NCBI GenBank assembly: GCA_963795645.1
Contig: CAWCIK010000001.1
Location: 186,001 to 250,000 of the forward strand
Direction of reading: 5' to 3'
DNA from: JALYGJ01 sp963795645
GTDB taxonomy: Bacteria > Chloroflexota > Limnocylindria > Limnocylindrales > CSP1-4
DNA: 64,000 nt
The translations under genes and the position numbers were made by a program. Position 1 is the first letter of the stretch, and the number at the start of each line of letters is the position of its first letter. This document shows, piece after piece, positions 8,290 through 16,844 of this stretch. The notes below the pieces were generated by a model. That model was not told the DNA's origin, ran no database searches, and saw only the letters and a program-made list of their open reading frames with translations.

Positions 8290-9555
8290 ATGACCACCGA
8301 GCGAGCCGCGCCGGCCATTAATCCGTGGCATGTCGCGCAACAGCAGTTCGACAACGCTGCTGAACATCTCAACTTGGACCCGGGCCTACGCCGGGTTCTG
8401 CGTGAGCCCCGTCGTGAGCTGCACGTCCACTTCCCGGTGAAGATGGACGATGGCAGTGTCCGTGTCTTCGAGGGCTTCCGCGTCCAGCACAACCTCGGCC
8501 GCGGGCCTGCCAAGGGCGGCATCCGCTACCACCAGGACGTCAGCATCGACGAGGTCAAGGCTCTCGCGATGTGGATGACCTGGAAGTGCGCCGTGGTCGG
8601 CATCCCCTTCGGCGGCGGCAAGGGCGGCGTCATCGTCGACCCCAAGCAGCTCTCGCGCCGCGAGCTCGAGAACCTCAGCCGTCGTTTCTTCACCGAGATC
8701 GAGGTCCTCATCGGCCCCGAGCGCGACATCCCGGCTCCCGACGTCAACACGACGCCGCAGGTCATGGCCTGGTTCATGGACACGTACTCCATGCACGTGG
8801 GCTACACGGTTCCGGGCGTCGTCACCGGCAAGCCCATCTCGCTCGGCGGCTCCGAGGGTCGCAACGAGGCCACGGCCCGTGGCACGGTCTACTGCGTGGT
8901 CCAGGCGGCCAAGCACCTGAACATCGACCTGGCCCATTCGACGGTCGTCGTGCAGGGCTTCGGCAATGCCGGCTCGATCGCCGCGCAGCTGATGGAGAAG
9001 GAGGGCTCCAGGGTCCTCGCCGTCTCCGACTCGACCGCCGGCATCTACAACCCCGACGGGCTCGACATCTCGCGTGTCGTCGCCTGGAAGGCAGAGCACG
9101 GCACGGTCGCCGGCTTCCCCGGCGCGCAGCCAAAGACGAACCCGGAAGTGCTCGAGATCGAGTGCGACGTGCTCATCCCGGCAGCGCTCGAGAACCAGAT
9201 CACCGCGGCCAACGCGGAACGGATCCACGCCAAGATCGTGGCCGAGGCGGCCAACGGGCCGACCACGCCCGACGCCGACGAGATCCTCTATCGGCGCGGC
9301 ATCTTCCTCATCCCGGACATCCTGTGCAACGCCGGTGGCGTGACCGTCAGCTACTTCGAGTGGGTCCAGGATCTCAACCGCGACCACTGGAGCGAGGAGA
9401 TGGTCAACGGCAAGCTGCACGAGATCATGACCAAGGCATTCAGTGAGACCCTCGAGATCGCCGAGCGCGAGCATGTGCACATGCGCATGGCCGCATACCT
9501 GCTCGCAGTCCAGCGAGTGGCCGACGCGACCGCCATGCGCGGCCTGTACCCCTAA
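8290..9555 (+). CDS. Glu/Leu/Phe/Val dehydrogenase (glutamate dehydrogenase)
   Basis: A 421-residue hexameric-type glutamate dehydrogenase. The substrate site is seen in PAKGGIRYHQDVS and PFGGGKGGV with its catalytic Lys. The Rossmann motif GFGNAGS is in the second half, followed by NAGGVTVSYFEW. It interconverts glutamate and 2-oxoglutarate with ammonia. The length is normal. A GGAGGA sequence at 8273-8278 lies 11 nt before the ATG, so this gene has a leader, unlike many neighbours. TAGACT at 8212-8217 or TACTGT at 8264-8269 could be its -10. A strong hairpin follows the stop. Confidence 0.94.
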   Translation: MTTERAAPAINPWHVAQQQFDNAAEHLNLDPGLRRVLREPRRELHVHFPVKMDDGSVRVFEGFRVQHNLGRGPAKGGIRYHQDVSIDEVKALAMWMTWKCAVVGIPFGGGKGGVIVDPKQLSRRELENLSRRFFTEIEVLIGPERDIPAPDVNTTPQVMAWFMDTYSMHVGYTVPGVVTGKPISLGGSEGRNEATARGTVYCVVQAAKHLNIDLAHSTVVVQGFGNAGSIAAQLMEKEGSRVLAVSDSTAGIYNPDGLDISRVVAWKAEHGTVAGFPGAQPKTNPEVLEIECDVLIPAALENQITAANAERIHAKIVAEAANGPTTPDADEILYRRGIFLIPDILCNAGGVTVSYFEWVQDLNRDHWSEEMVNGKLHEIMTKAFSETLEIAEREHVHMRMAAYLLAVQRVADATAMRGLYP

Positions 9556-9578
9556 ACCTCAACTCGTCGCTGTTCGCG

Positions 9579-9609
9579 GAAGCCGCCCGGCCCAAGGCCG
9601 GGCGGCTTC
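9579..9609 (+). terminator. Intrinsic terminator after the glutamate dehydrogenase gene
   Basis: Perfect 14-bp inverted repeat, left arm GAAGCCGCCCGGCC and right arm GGCCGGGCGGCTTC, with a 3-nt CAA loop. It starts 24 nt after the stop codon. The following TCATTT tract is only weakly T-rich. The right arm is also the first copy of the downstream 28-bp repeat. Confidence 0.75.
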
Positions 9610-9707
9610 TCATTTCCGCCGCCGGCCGAGCGGCTTCCCATTTCCGGCCCGGGCCGGGCAGCTTCCCTTTTCCGGCCCCGGCCGGGCAGCTTCCCTTGCC
9701 CGGCCGC
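9596..9707 (+). repeat. 28-bp tandem repeat, four copies
   Basis: Copies start at 9596, 9624, 9652 and 9680 with an exact 28-bp period. Each begins GGCCG(G/A)GC(G/A)GCTTC, followed by a C/T tract and a GGCC-rich end. Copies differ at several positions. There are no spacers, so it is not a CRISPR array. It is non-coding and appears to have grown from the terminator's right arm. Confidence 0.8.
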
Positions 9708-10022
9708 CTACGCGGCCCCCGCCGCCCCAATTTCATAGAGCCGGCAGCAGCACCTCCAGGATTATTTCGCCAGCAGCGAACGGCCTACCTCCGCGCCCAA
9801 CGGGCGGGCCGAGTCCCGTAAGGCCTCAAGAAGCCAGTTTCAGCATCTCCACTGCTGAGATCTCCCATTCGGCGCGCTCGAACCGGCGTTTCGGACACTG
9901 GACGACCCGGTAGCGAGCCGACCCCGCTGCGACTAATACTGGAGGTGCTGGCAGAGTTGTCGCGCCGTGCGGCGCCGCATCCGGTCGCCAGATCCGGCCT
10001 GGGCTCAGCATGGCCCGCATGG

Positions 10023-10058
10023 CCCGCACGGCCTCAGCATTAACTGAGGCCGTGCGGG
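10023..10058. terminator. Perfect 15-bp hairpin, possible bidirectional terminator
   Basis: Arms 10023-10037 and 10044-10058 are perfectly complementary (CCCGCACGGCCTCAG and its reverse complement) around a CATTAA loop. There is no T run on either side, so its function as a terminator is uncertain. An RNA-processing or regulatory role is equally possible. Confidence 0.4.
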
Positions 10059-10159
10059 GCCTTAGGTTCGTCGACGGCTTTGCTCCGGACGTGCTCAGAC
10101 CCTGGGCACCGCCACCGTCCCGGAGCCGCCTTGCATCGAGAGGCGTCACCGAGCGGTGC

Positions 10160-10165
10160 TACGCT
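10160..10165 (+). promoter_or_regulatory. -10 element (TACGCT) of a leaderless start
   Basis: TACGCT ends 8 nt before the ATG at 10174. It favours that start over the in-frame GTG at 10156, which lies before the box. Confidence 0.5.
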
Positions 10166-10173
10166 CCGCTGCG

Positions 10174-10785
10174 ATGCTCGATCACGAAGAACAGTTCCTT
10201 TTCAAAGAAGAGATCCTCCACCTCGCGAACGCGATGGGCGATGGCAGCATGCTCGACAACGTCGAGGACCTGTTGACCGACGTGATCACCAGCCCGCGTT
10301 TCGACTCGGAGGTCTTCACCCTCGAACGGAGCCTGCAGGTCATGCTGGGCGCCCGTGCCGGCACCACGCTCGTTGGCCTGCTGACGGTCACCCCGGACGT
10401 CTTCGACCAGGTCGCGGAGGTGCGCATCGCGCCCGAGGTCTACGAGCGCCTGGTCGCCTGGCGCGCGCGCTTCGGGCTCGCGATCGACAACGCGCTCAAC
10501 TTCCTGAACAACCCCGACGGCATCCAGGGCCACAACTTTTCGACGCAGGTAGCGCACGTGGACGACCGCCGCGTCCTGCAGGGCCGCTTGACGCTGGTGC
10601 GCTACAACAATGAGCCCCAGTTCTTCGTTGCCGACGCGGCGGTCTTCTACGGCCTGATCGCCGATGTGCTGGACAGGCTCGTGCCCCAGACCGACGATGA
10701 GGCGATCGACCCCGATACCTTGAGCCGAATCAAGGATGCGATCGCGGTCATCGAGCGCAAGCAGAGCGCGCGCGATCGATCTTAG
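10174..10785 (+). CDS. Conserved-looking hypothetical protein, soluble, 203 residues
   Basis: I do not recognise this protein. It is soluble and mostly helical, without a signal peptide or membrane segment. It begins MLDHEEQFLFKEEILHLANA and is rich in acidic residues. The middle carries NALNFLNNPDGIQGHNFS and RRVLQGRLTLVRYNNEPQFFV, and the end is a charged helix. Codon use matches its neighbours. It sits alone between two non-coding regions with its own promoter-like box, and a GC hairpin follows at 10799-10818. Confidence 0.7.
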   Translation: MLDHEEQFLFKEEILHLANAMGDGSMLDNVEDLLTDVITSPRFDSEVFTLERSLQVMLGARAGTTLVGLLTVTPDVFDQVAEVRIAPEVYERLVAWRARFGLAIDNALNFLNNPDGIQGHNFSTQVAHVDDRRVLQGRLTLVRYNNEPQFFVADAAVFYGLIADVLDRLVPQTDDEAIDPDTLSRIKDAIAVIERKQSARDRS

Positions 10786-10798
10786 GCGCCGCGATCCT

Positions 10799-10818
10799 GG
10801 GCGCCACGAAAGGCGCCC
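10799..10818 (+). terminator. Short GC hairpin after the hypothetical gene
   Basis: GGGCGCC (10799-10805) pairs with GGCGCCC (10812-10818) around a 6-nt loop, 14 nt after the stop. It lacks a T run, so termination is only possible. Confidence 0.35.
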
Positions 10819-10916
10819 CCGACCATCCGACGAAACCCACCCGTAACCATTAGTACGGGCCGAACGCGCGAAAGGGGCATTCCGATCTGCGGTGCCGCCG
10901 GGCAACATCTGCGGTA

Positions 10917-13340
10917 ATGGCACGCCGTGCTGCCTTTCGTGGCATCCCTTTCTCTATCGCGCTGAGCCTCGTGGCGCTCTTGCTGCTGACCGTTCAACCG
11001 GTCGCGGCCACCGAGCCGCCCGGCTTCGAGTACTTCCACACGTACGCCGAGAACGAGCAGGTCATCGACGACATCGTTGCCAGTCATCCGAACATTGCTC
11101 AGAAGTTCTCGATCGGGCGAAGCTACGAAGGGCGCCAGATCTGGGCGATCAAGCTGACACAGAACGTCAACGGCTCGACCAACGGCAAGCCCGAAGTGAT
11201 GATCAACGGGCTGATACATGCTCGCGAGCGGGCATCCAACGAGCTCGCCCTGTACATGATCCAGGTCCTCGGAAACAACTACGGCCTGTCCGGCACGCTC
11301 GGCAGGAAGGTCACCAAGATCCTTGACTCGTCGGTCGTCTACGTCATCCCGATGATGAACCCGGACGGCGCCGAGTACGACATGTCCGGCGGCAGGTGGC
11401 ACAAGTGGCGCAAGAACCGTCAGCCGGTCCCCGGTTCGAGCGCAATCGGCATCGACCTCAACCGTCAGTTCGGCTACACGTGGAACTGCTGCGCGGGTGG
11501 CGCGAGCACCAAGCCGTCGAGCGACTACTACCAGGGTCCGTCGGCCTTCTATACGCCCGAAGACCAGGCCTACCGCGACTTCGTGAACAGCCGTGTCGTC
11601 AACGGCAAATCCAAGATCACCGAAATCCTCAGCCTGCATTCCGCAGCAAAGCAGGTTCTGTGGCCCTACTCGTACACAAAGGCCAACATCCCGTCCGACA
11701 TGACGCCCGACGATCACGCGGCGTTCGTGGCCCTGGGCAAGGGCATTGCCAAACGCGACGGCTACAAGCCCCAGCAGGGCAGCGACCTGTACATCGTCAG
11801 CGGCGACCAGGATGACTGGGCATATGGCGCGCACGGCATCTTCGCGACCACGATCGAGCTGCCCAAAGGCAGCGCCAAGCGCTACTACCCGTCCCAGGCT
11901 GAAGTCAACAAGTTCGACAAGCAGAACCTGAATGCCGTCCTGTGGTACCTCAAGCAGGCCGGTTGCCCGTACGCCGCTGCCGGCCTGGGAGCGCGCTACT
12001 GCGGCAACTCATCGACCCAGGAGTATTACTCGCAGTCGGTCTATGACGCGAACGCGGTCCAGCCACAGCAGACGAGCTGCTGGTGCGCCGTTGCGTCGAC
12101 CAGGGCGATGCTCGAGTCGATCGACTCGTCGATCTCAGTCTCGCAGTCGGATCTCAACGACTTCATGACCACGCGTGACAAGAACGACTGGACCGACCCA
12201 ACTTTCAGCGGCTACCTGAGTTGCACGCGGGGCTCGCCGAGTCCCAGCTATGCGCACGACTCGCGCGGCATCGCCTGGGCTCTGTGGCACTGGGGAACGT
12301 CCGACCAGAGCATCGGCTTCAACGATTACGCCGGCGGGAACCAGGCGAACATGACCTGGAAGATCGTGCGCAGCATCCGTGCGACCGGGCAGCCCGTCCC
12401 GGTCGTCGTTGTCCACGGCAAGCACGCCATCCTCGCCGTCGGCTATCAGACGGCGCTCGATCCTCTCAACGAAAACGGCCAGCCCAACCAGATCCTGGGC
12501 GTCCGCGTGTGGGATCCCTGGTACAGCGCGGGCTTCGGCAACTGGAGTGGCTGGCCGACAGGTGGCTTCGCGCCCGAGTCCTATGTGGCGCTTGCCGATT
12601 GGAACAGCAAGTACTTCACCGACGACCGCCACGAGGGCGATTACTACCAGGGCAAATATGTCGCCGTCCTGCGCTCATCGGCCGCTGAGGCACCGAGCGA
12701 TTCACCTGCACAGAGCTACGGCGACCAGGCCTATGCGCAGTCCCTCAACGGGCCTCCTCCGACGCCAACGGCCTCGGCGTCGACCGAATCGCCCGCCATG
12801 AGCTCCTCGGTCACCGTCGGCTCGCAACCGTCGAGCTTCGTGGCCTCGCCCACCGCGCCATCGGCCGCAGCGCCATCGCCAGCCGGGACGATCGCCCAGG
12901 CCGTGGCCGATGGGCTGACCACTTACAGCCTGCTGGGCGATCCGGATCTGGGCAGCTTGCCCGCCAGCTACACGATCGGCACCACCGTTCACGTTCGCTC
13001 GCTGACCGCCGGCATTCCGTCGTACGACCTGGTCGAGCTGCGTGTGAACGGATCGGTCCACGCCGTCGCCCTCGTCGACGAGGTTGGCAGCGGCTACTTG
13101 TTCGGCGAGCTGAGGGCGACGCATGGCGACGTCCGCCTGCCGACCACGGCCCAGCTGTCGAGCGCCCTGGCCACAAACGGCCTGCACGGCACGCCATCGC
13201 TGTCCTGGACGTGGACCGCTGACCCGGATGCACCACCGCCCTTTGCTCCCTTCCTGACCGGCACCGACGTCACCGGCCACACCGCATACGTCACCTCGAG
13301 CACGGTGACAACGGAGACCCTGACCTCGGCTGCCCAGTGA
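10917..13340 (+). CDS. Secreted M14 zinc carboxypeptidase fused to a papain-like (C39-like) protease domain
   Basis: An 807-residue secreted protein. Residues 1-31 form a signal peptide ending near PVAA. Residues 35-345 are an M14 carboxypeptidase with zinc ligands H101 and E104 (HARE), H241 (SLHSAAK), the substrate-binding N182-R183, and the catalytic Glu E314 (TTIELPKGS). Residues 370-615 look like a papain-like cysteine protease: Q385 before C388-W389 (QQTSCWC), H502 (GKHAILAVGY) and D532 (VWDPW). A Ser/Thr/Pro/Ala-rich linker at 625-670 leads to a C-terminal domain of unknown type. All expected catalytic residues of both domains are present. The start ATG is followed directly by the signal peptide, and CAACAT lies 8 nt upstream. 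It probably degrades extracellular protein or peptides. Confidence 0.85.
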   Translation: MARRAAFRGIPFSIALSLVALLLLTVQPVAATEPPGFEYFHTYAENEQVIDDIVASHPNIAQKFSIGRSYEGRQIWAIKLTQNVNGSTNGKPEVMINGLIHARERASNELALYMIQVLGNNYGLSGTLGRKVTKILDSSVVYVIPMMNPDGAEYDMSGGRWHKWRKNRQPVPGSSAIGIDLNRQFGYTWNCCAGGASTKPSSDYYQGPSAFYTPEDQAYRDFVNSRVVNGKSKITEILSLHSAAKQVLWPYSYTKANIPSDMTPDDHAAFVALGKGIAKRDGYKPQQGSDLYIVSGDQDDWAYGAHGIFATTIELPKGSAKRYYPSQAEVNKFDKQNLNAVLWYLKQAGCPYAAAGLGARYCGNSSTQEYYSQSVYDANAVQPQQTSCWCAVASTRAMLESIDSSISVSQSDLNDFMTTRDKNDWTDPTFSGYLSCTRGSPSPSYAHDSRGIAWALWHWGTSDQSIGFNDYAGGNQANMTWKIVRSIRATGQPVPVVVVHGKHAILAVGYQTALDPLNENGQPNQILGVRVWDPWYSAGFGNWSGWPTGGFAPESYVALADWNSKYFTDDRHEGDYYQGKYVAVLRSSAAEAPSDSPAQSYGDQAYAQSLNGPPPTPTASASTESPAMSSSVTVGSQPSSFVASPTAPSAAAPSPAGTIAQAVADGLTTYSLLGDPDLGSLPASYTIGTTVHVRSLTAGIPSYDLVELRVNGSVHAVALVDEVGSGYLFGELRATHGDVRLPTTAQLSSALATNGLHGTPSLSWTWTADPDAPPPFAPFLTGTDVTGHTAYVTSSTVTTETLTSAAQ

Positions 13341-13361
13341 CCCTGGCGTCCTCCTAGACGC

Positions 13362-13367
13362 TACGCT
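13362..13367 (+). promoter_or_regulatory. -10 element (TACGCT) of a leaderless start
   Basis: TACGCT ends 7 nt before the ATG at 13375. No Shine-Dalgarno sequence is present. Confidence 0.5.
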
Positions 13368-13374
13368 CACGTCG

Positions 13375-14631
13375 ATGCGCCAGCTGTACCTGGCCGCGAC
13401 GGGCATGAATCGCGGCAAGACGACCGTCGCCCTCGGCCTGCTGGCCGCGCTGGCCGACCGCCGCCTGGATGTCGGCTTCACGAAACCGGTCGGCCAGCGC
13501 TACGCGATCGTCGACGAGCAGCCCGCGGATGAAGACGCGATCCTGATGCGCGCCGCGCTCGATCTGCCCGATGCGCTCTCCGTGATGAGCCCCGTCCACA
13601 TCCCGCGCGGCTTCACCAGGGCCTACATCCGGGGCGAGGTAACGCCCGATCTCGGAGCTCGCATCCGCCGCGCGCACGAAACACTCGCCGCGCAACACGA
13701 CCTGCTCCTTATCGAGGGCACGGGTCACGCCGGCGTGGGTTCGGTGGTCGGGCTTTCGAACGCCACCGTGGCGCGCATGCTCCACGCACCCGCTGCGATC
13801 GTCGCCGAAGCGGGAGTCGGGCGCCCGATCGACGAGATCGTGCTCAATCGCGCGTTGTTCGCGCGCCACGGCGTGGATGTCGTCGGCGCGATCATCAACA
13901 AGGTCAACGCAGAGGAGCATCCGACCCTGCCGGATGTCCTGCGCGACGGTCTCGCGCGCCACGGCATCGAGCTGCTCGGCCTCGTGCCATACCGCCCGCT
14001 GCTCTCGAACCCGACCCTGTCGATGCTCGTCGAGCAGGTCAAGGGCGAGGTGCTGAGCGAGAGCGACGACTTCGACCTCGTCATCGAACACGTCGCGATC
14101 GGGGCAATGCAGCCGCGCCACCTGATCGAGCGCCTGGGGCCCGGCTCGCTGCTCATAGTGCCGGGCGATCGCACCGACGTGATCCATTCGGTAGTGGCAG
14201 CCAACCGCGCGGCACGCGACAAGGGCGACCGCCGGCGCATCTTCGCTCGTCGCCGGCAGCTGTTCGGACGGACGGCGGAAGAAGGCAGGTCGTCCGAGCT
14301 TGCCGGACTCGTGCTGACCGGCGGCTACCGGCCGCGACCGCGCGATCTCGAGGCCATTCGCAGCGAGCACCTCTTCGCCATGCTCGTCGACCTTGATACG
14401 TACGAGGCGGCATCGCGCGTCCACGACCTGCTTGTCAAGACACATCCCGCCGACCGCCAGAAGATCGACCTCACGCGCAAGCTGATCAGTGAGCACCTGG
14501 ACATCGACGCCATCCTTTCGCGCTTCGCCGACCCTGCCAGCTCGGGATCACGCAACAACCCAACGTCCCTGCCCGTCCGAACCGTACGGAGCATCGGCTC
14601 CCGAATCAGGAGCTTGCCGGGGAGACGCTGA
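13375..14631 (+). CDS. BioD-like P-loop protein with DRTGG domain
   Basis: A 418-residue protein. The N-terminal half is a dethiobiotin-synthetase-like P-loop fold: GMNRGKTTVALGL near residues 10-22 is the Walker A variant, with LLLIEGTGHAGVGSVVGLSNA and GAIINKVNAEEH further on. Residues 220-340 match a DRTGG domain, including LLIVPGDRTDVIHSVVAA. This arrangement resembles the N-terminal regulatory half of large phosphotransacetylases, here without the catalytic Pta domain. The function is unknown and a sensory or regulatory role is plausible. The last 50 residues are basic and Ser-rich. The downstream lipoprotein gene begins immediately after its stop. Confidence 0.8.
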   Translation: MRQLYLAATGMNRGKTTVALGLLAALADRRLDVGFTKPVGQRYAIVDEQPADEDAILMRAALDLPDALSVMSPVHIPRGFTRAYIRGEVTPDLGARIRRAHETLAAQHDLLLIEGTGHAGVGSVVGLSNATVARMLHAPAAIVAEAGVGRPIDEIVLNRALFARHGVDVVGAIINKVNAEEHPTLPDVLRDGLARHGIELLGLVPYRPLLSNPTLSMLVEQVKGEVLSESDDFDLVIEHVAIGAMQPRHLIERLGPGSLLIVPGDRTDVIHSVVAANRAARDKGDRRRIFARRRQLFGRTAEEGRSSELAGLVLTGGYRPRPRDLEAIRSEHLFAMLVDLDTYEAASRVHDLLVKTHPADRQKIDLTRKLISEHLDIDAILSRFADPASSGSRNNPTSLPVRTVRSIGSRIRSLPGRR

Positions 14632-15795
14632 GTGAGGTTTGGCGCCGCGCTGTTGCTCGTTTTCGTCGCATTCGGCTGCGGCGCGCCAATTGCCCAATCC
14701 ACGCCATCGGCGATTCCGACGCAAACGCAACATCCGGTCATCGCGACCGCGTCTCCCGCGCCGAGCAAGTCGGATGCGCCAACGGCGCGCGCTTCGTCGA
14801 CACCCAGCGATGACCCTTGGAAGCAACTGAGTGGCCTGAGTGCGATCTGGGCGCCCGACGGCAGGCACTTCGCTTCGATGCGCGACGGTGGCGGGGTCGT
14901 GTACGACGCCGATGGATTGCCAGGCGTGCACCTGCAATTCAGCGATGCGAGCTGGCTCGATAACTCCCACGTCGTGGGCCTGGCCGAGGCCGACGGCTCG
15001 ACGAAGGCCGTCGCGGTCGACATCGAAAGTGGCGACTCGCAGGTGATCGGGCCGCCCCACGCCATCGACTCGTCGCTCGCCGACGGCCACGGAGCGGTCG
15101 CGTTCAGCTGGACGCGCGACAACAAGTGGCCCGACGCGCATTTCAGCTATGTCGTGTGGCACGACGGCGATTTCAGCGACCCGCTTGACGGCTACCCGCA
15201 GGTGTGGTCGTCGGATGGCTCAAAGCTTGCCCTGTTGCACCAGTTCGGGCGCAATCGCAGCCCCGACGGCTGGCTCTCGGTCGTCTCGTGGCCGGGGTCT
15301 GACCTGGCCTACGCGGACGCCCCACCGTGGGCGACGGGCAATCAGGCGCAGTTCGATCCAACGGGACGCTACATCGCTTTTCCGGCGTCGCATGATCAAG
15401 TGTCTGGCGGCAACGCCTGCGCGATTCGGGTCGTCGATCTCGAAGATGCTTCGAGTTCCGATCTCCCTTGCGACGGATCCGCCATCTTCTTCTGGACTTC
15501 CGACGAGAACGTCGTGACGGTGAGCATGGACCGAGCGATGATCACGTATAGCCCCTCCGGCGATGTGCTCAGCCGGGCGACTGCTCCGTTCTGGGGGGCG
15601 ACTGCGTCAAGCGATGGCTCGACGGTTGTCTACTGGGATGTCGACTCGGGATCGGACACGCTCCAGCTTGCCCGGGCCGCCGCGACGTCGACGATCCAGG
15701 CGCCCGCTCGCGTGGATCACGTCTATCTGTCACCGGATGGATCGCGACTGATCGTCGAGGTGGCTGGCTACCAGTCTTACCTGCGCGTGCTCTAG
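14632..15795 (+). CDS. Lipoprotein with beta-propeller (TolB/WD40-like) repeats
   Basis: A 387-residue protein. The N-terminus has a hydrophobic segment ending in the lipobox-like FVAFGC (Cys at 16), followed by a 45-residue Ser/Thr/Pro/Ala-rich linker. The body shows repeated blade-like elements with S-x-DGS or -PDGR turns (IWAPDGRHFA, VWSSDGSKLA, QFDPTGRYIA, YLSPDGSRLI), as in TolB-type propellers. It is probably anchored outside the membrane. Binding partners are unknown. The GTG at 14632 directly follows the previous stop and has GGGGAGA upstream, so it is co-transcribed with the DRTGG gene. Its stop overlaps the stop of panC in a shared CTAG. Confidence 0.75.
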   Translation: MRFGAALLLVFVAFGCGAPIAQSTPSAIPTQTQHPVIATASPAPSKSDAPTARASSTPSDDPWKQLSGLSAIWAPDGRHFASMRDGGGVVYDADGLPGVHLQFSDASWLDNSHVVGLAEADGSTKAVAVDIESGDSQVIGPPHAIDSSLADGHGAVAFSWTRDNKWPDAHFSYVVWHDGDFSDPLDGYPQVWSSDGSKLALLHQFGRNRSPDGWLSVVSWPGSDLAYADAPPWATGNQAQFDPTGRYIAFPASHDQVSGGNACAIRVVDLEDASSSDLPCDGSAIFFWTSDENVVTVSMDRAMITYSPSGDVLSRATAPFWGATASSDGSTVVYWDVDSGSDTLQLARAAATSTIQAPARVDHVYLSPDGSRLIVEVAGYQSYLRVL

Positions 15796-16631
15796 CCGAG
15801 CGGCTGGCAGTCGATCAGGCGGGCCGAGGGAAACCTGACTGCCAGGCTGGCCAGGGCCGGCCGATCAACCGTCTCGAGCTCCTCGAGCGTCTCGGCGTCG
15901 GCCACGCTGACGTAATCCGCCGTTCCGAGCGTCGCCGGCCCGAGGGCATCGCGCATCAGCGCCCGCAGCCGCTCGGAAGATCGTTCGCCGCGTGTCAGCG
16001 CGTCGGCGGCGACCTCGAGCGCAGCGTGGAGCACGGGCGCCTGCGCCCGTTCGTCGGGCGTCAGATATCTGTTGCGAGAGGAAAGGGCGAGGCCGTCAGG
16101 CTCGCGCACGGTCGGACAAATGACGATTTCGACAGGCAAGGCCAGATCGCGAGTGAAGCGCCGCACGACGACCGCTTGCTGACCGTCCTTCTGGCCGAAG
16201 TAGGCTCGATCCGGCTGGACCATCGAGAAGAGCTTGGTCACGACCGTGGCAACCCCTCGGAAGTGGCCGGGCCGCGCGGCGCCTTCGAGCACCTCGCCAA
16301 GCCGGCCCACGTCGACGAACGTGGTTCCGCCCGGCGGATACATCTCGTCGACGCTTGGCAGGAAGGCCAGGTCGACGCGGAGCGACTCGAGGAACGCCAG
16401 GTCGGCTGCCTCGTCGCGCGGATAGCGGTTGAAGTCCTCGCCGGGGCCGAACTGGGTGGGGTTGACGAAGACGCTGGCCACGACCGACGAGCATTCCGCG
16501 CGCGCCGCGTCAACGAGCGAGGCATGTCCCTCGTGGAGCGCGCCCATCGTGGGCACGAAGCCCACGGGGCCGGAAACAGCCGCGCGCGCCACGCGCAGCT
16601 GCGCAAGTGTCCTGACCACGTTTATCGCCAC
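15792..16631 (-). CDS. panC: Pantoate--beta-alanine ligase
   Basis: A 279-residue cytosolic ligase that joins pantoate and beta-alanine with ATP to make pantothenate. Family motifs are intact: PTMGALHEGHASLV (the HIGH-like site), FVNPTQFGPGEDFNRYPR, FGQKDGQQAVVVRRF and LALSSRNRYL. It starts with GTG at 16631. AACCTA at 16638-16643 reads TAGGTT on the minus strand, a -10-like box 6 nt before the start. It is last in the coaX-coaBC-panB-panC block but is separated from panB by 213 bp, and can probably be transcribed separately. Confidence 0.95.
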   Translation of the reverse strand: MAINVVRTLAQLRVARAAVSGPVGFVPTMGALHEGHASLVDAARAECSSVVASVFVNPTQFGPGEDFNRYPRDEAADLAFLESLRVDLAFLPSVDEMYPPGGTTFVDVGRLGEVLEGAARPGHFRGVATVVTKLFSMVQPDRAYFGQKDGQQAVVVRRFTRDLALPVEIVICPTVREPDGLALSSRNRYLTPDERAQAPVLHAALEVAADALTRGERSSERLRALMRDALGPATLGTADYVSVADAETLEELETVDRPALASLAVRFPSARLIDCQPLG

Positions 16632-16632
16632 A

Positions 16633-16815
16633 TTCGAAACCTATTCGGTGAACACACGCAAATCGGAGTGCTGATGGGACTGAGCGTGCCGATTTTCGCG
16701 ACCCATTCGAATCTCGCCGTCAGGACGGGCGTCTCGCCGCAAGAATGGGCAAATCGCCGCCCCGCGCGACTGTCGGGGGCCCAAACGTGAGCAGGGCTGG
16801 CGAATAGGTTTCGAA
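16633..16815 (-). repeat. 15-bp perfect inverted repeat flanking the panB-panC gap
   Basis: TTCGAAACCTATTCG at 16633-16647 and its exact reverse complement at 16801-16815 are 153 bp apart. The first arm contains the TAGGTT -10 of panC and stops one base before its start codon. The second lies 30 bp beyond the panB stop. In RNA the two arms could close a long stem that hides the panC start. Confidence 0.7.
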
Positions 16816-16844
16816 ACGCGCTCGATGCGCCTTGCCGGGCCAGG

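Larger units (their letters stand above)
9556..10173 (+). other. 618-bp non-coding region with terminator, tandem repeat and hairpin
   Basis: No frame here looks protein-coding. In order it holds the glutamate dehydrogenase terminator (9579-9609), four copies of a 28-bp repeat (9596-9707), about 300 bp without recognisable elements, a perfect 15-bp hairpin (10023-10058), and the -10 box of the next gene (10160-10165). Confidence 0.7.

Noticed and set aside
9596..9707. 28-bp repeats considered as a CRISPR array
   Set aside because: Copies are directly adjacent with no spacers, are imperfect, and there are no cas genes in the window.
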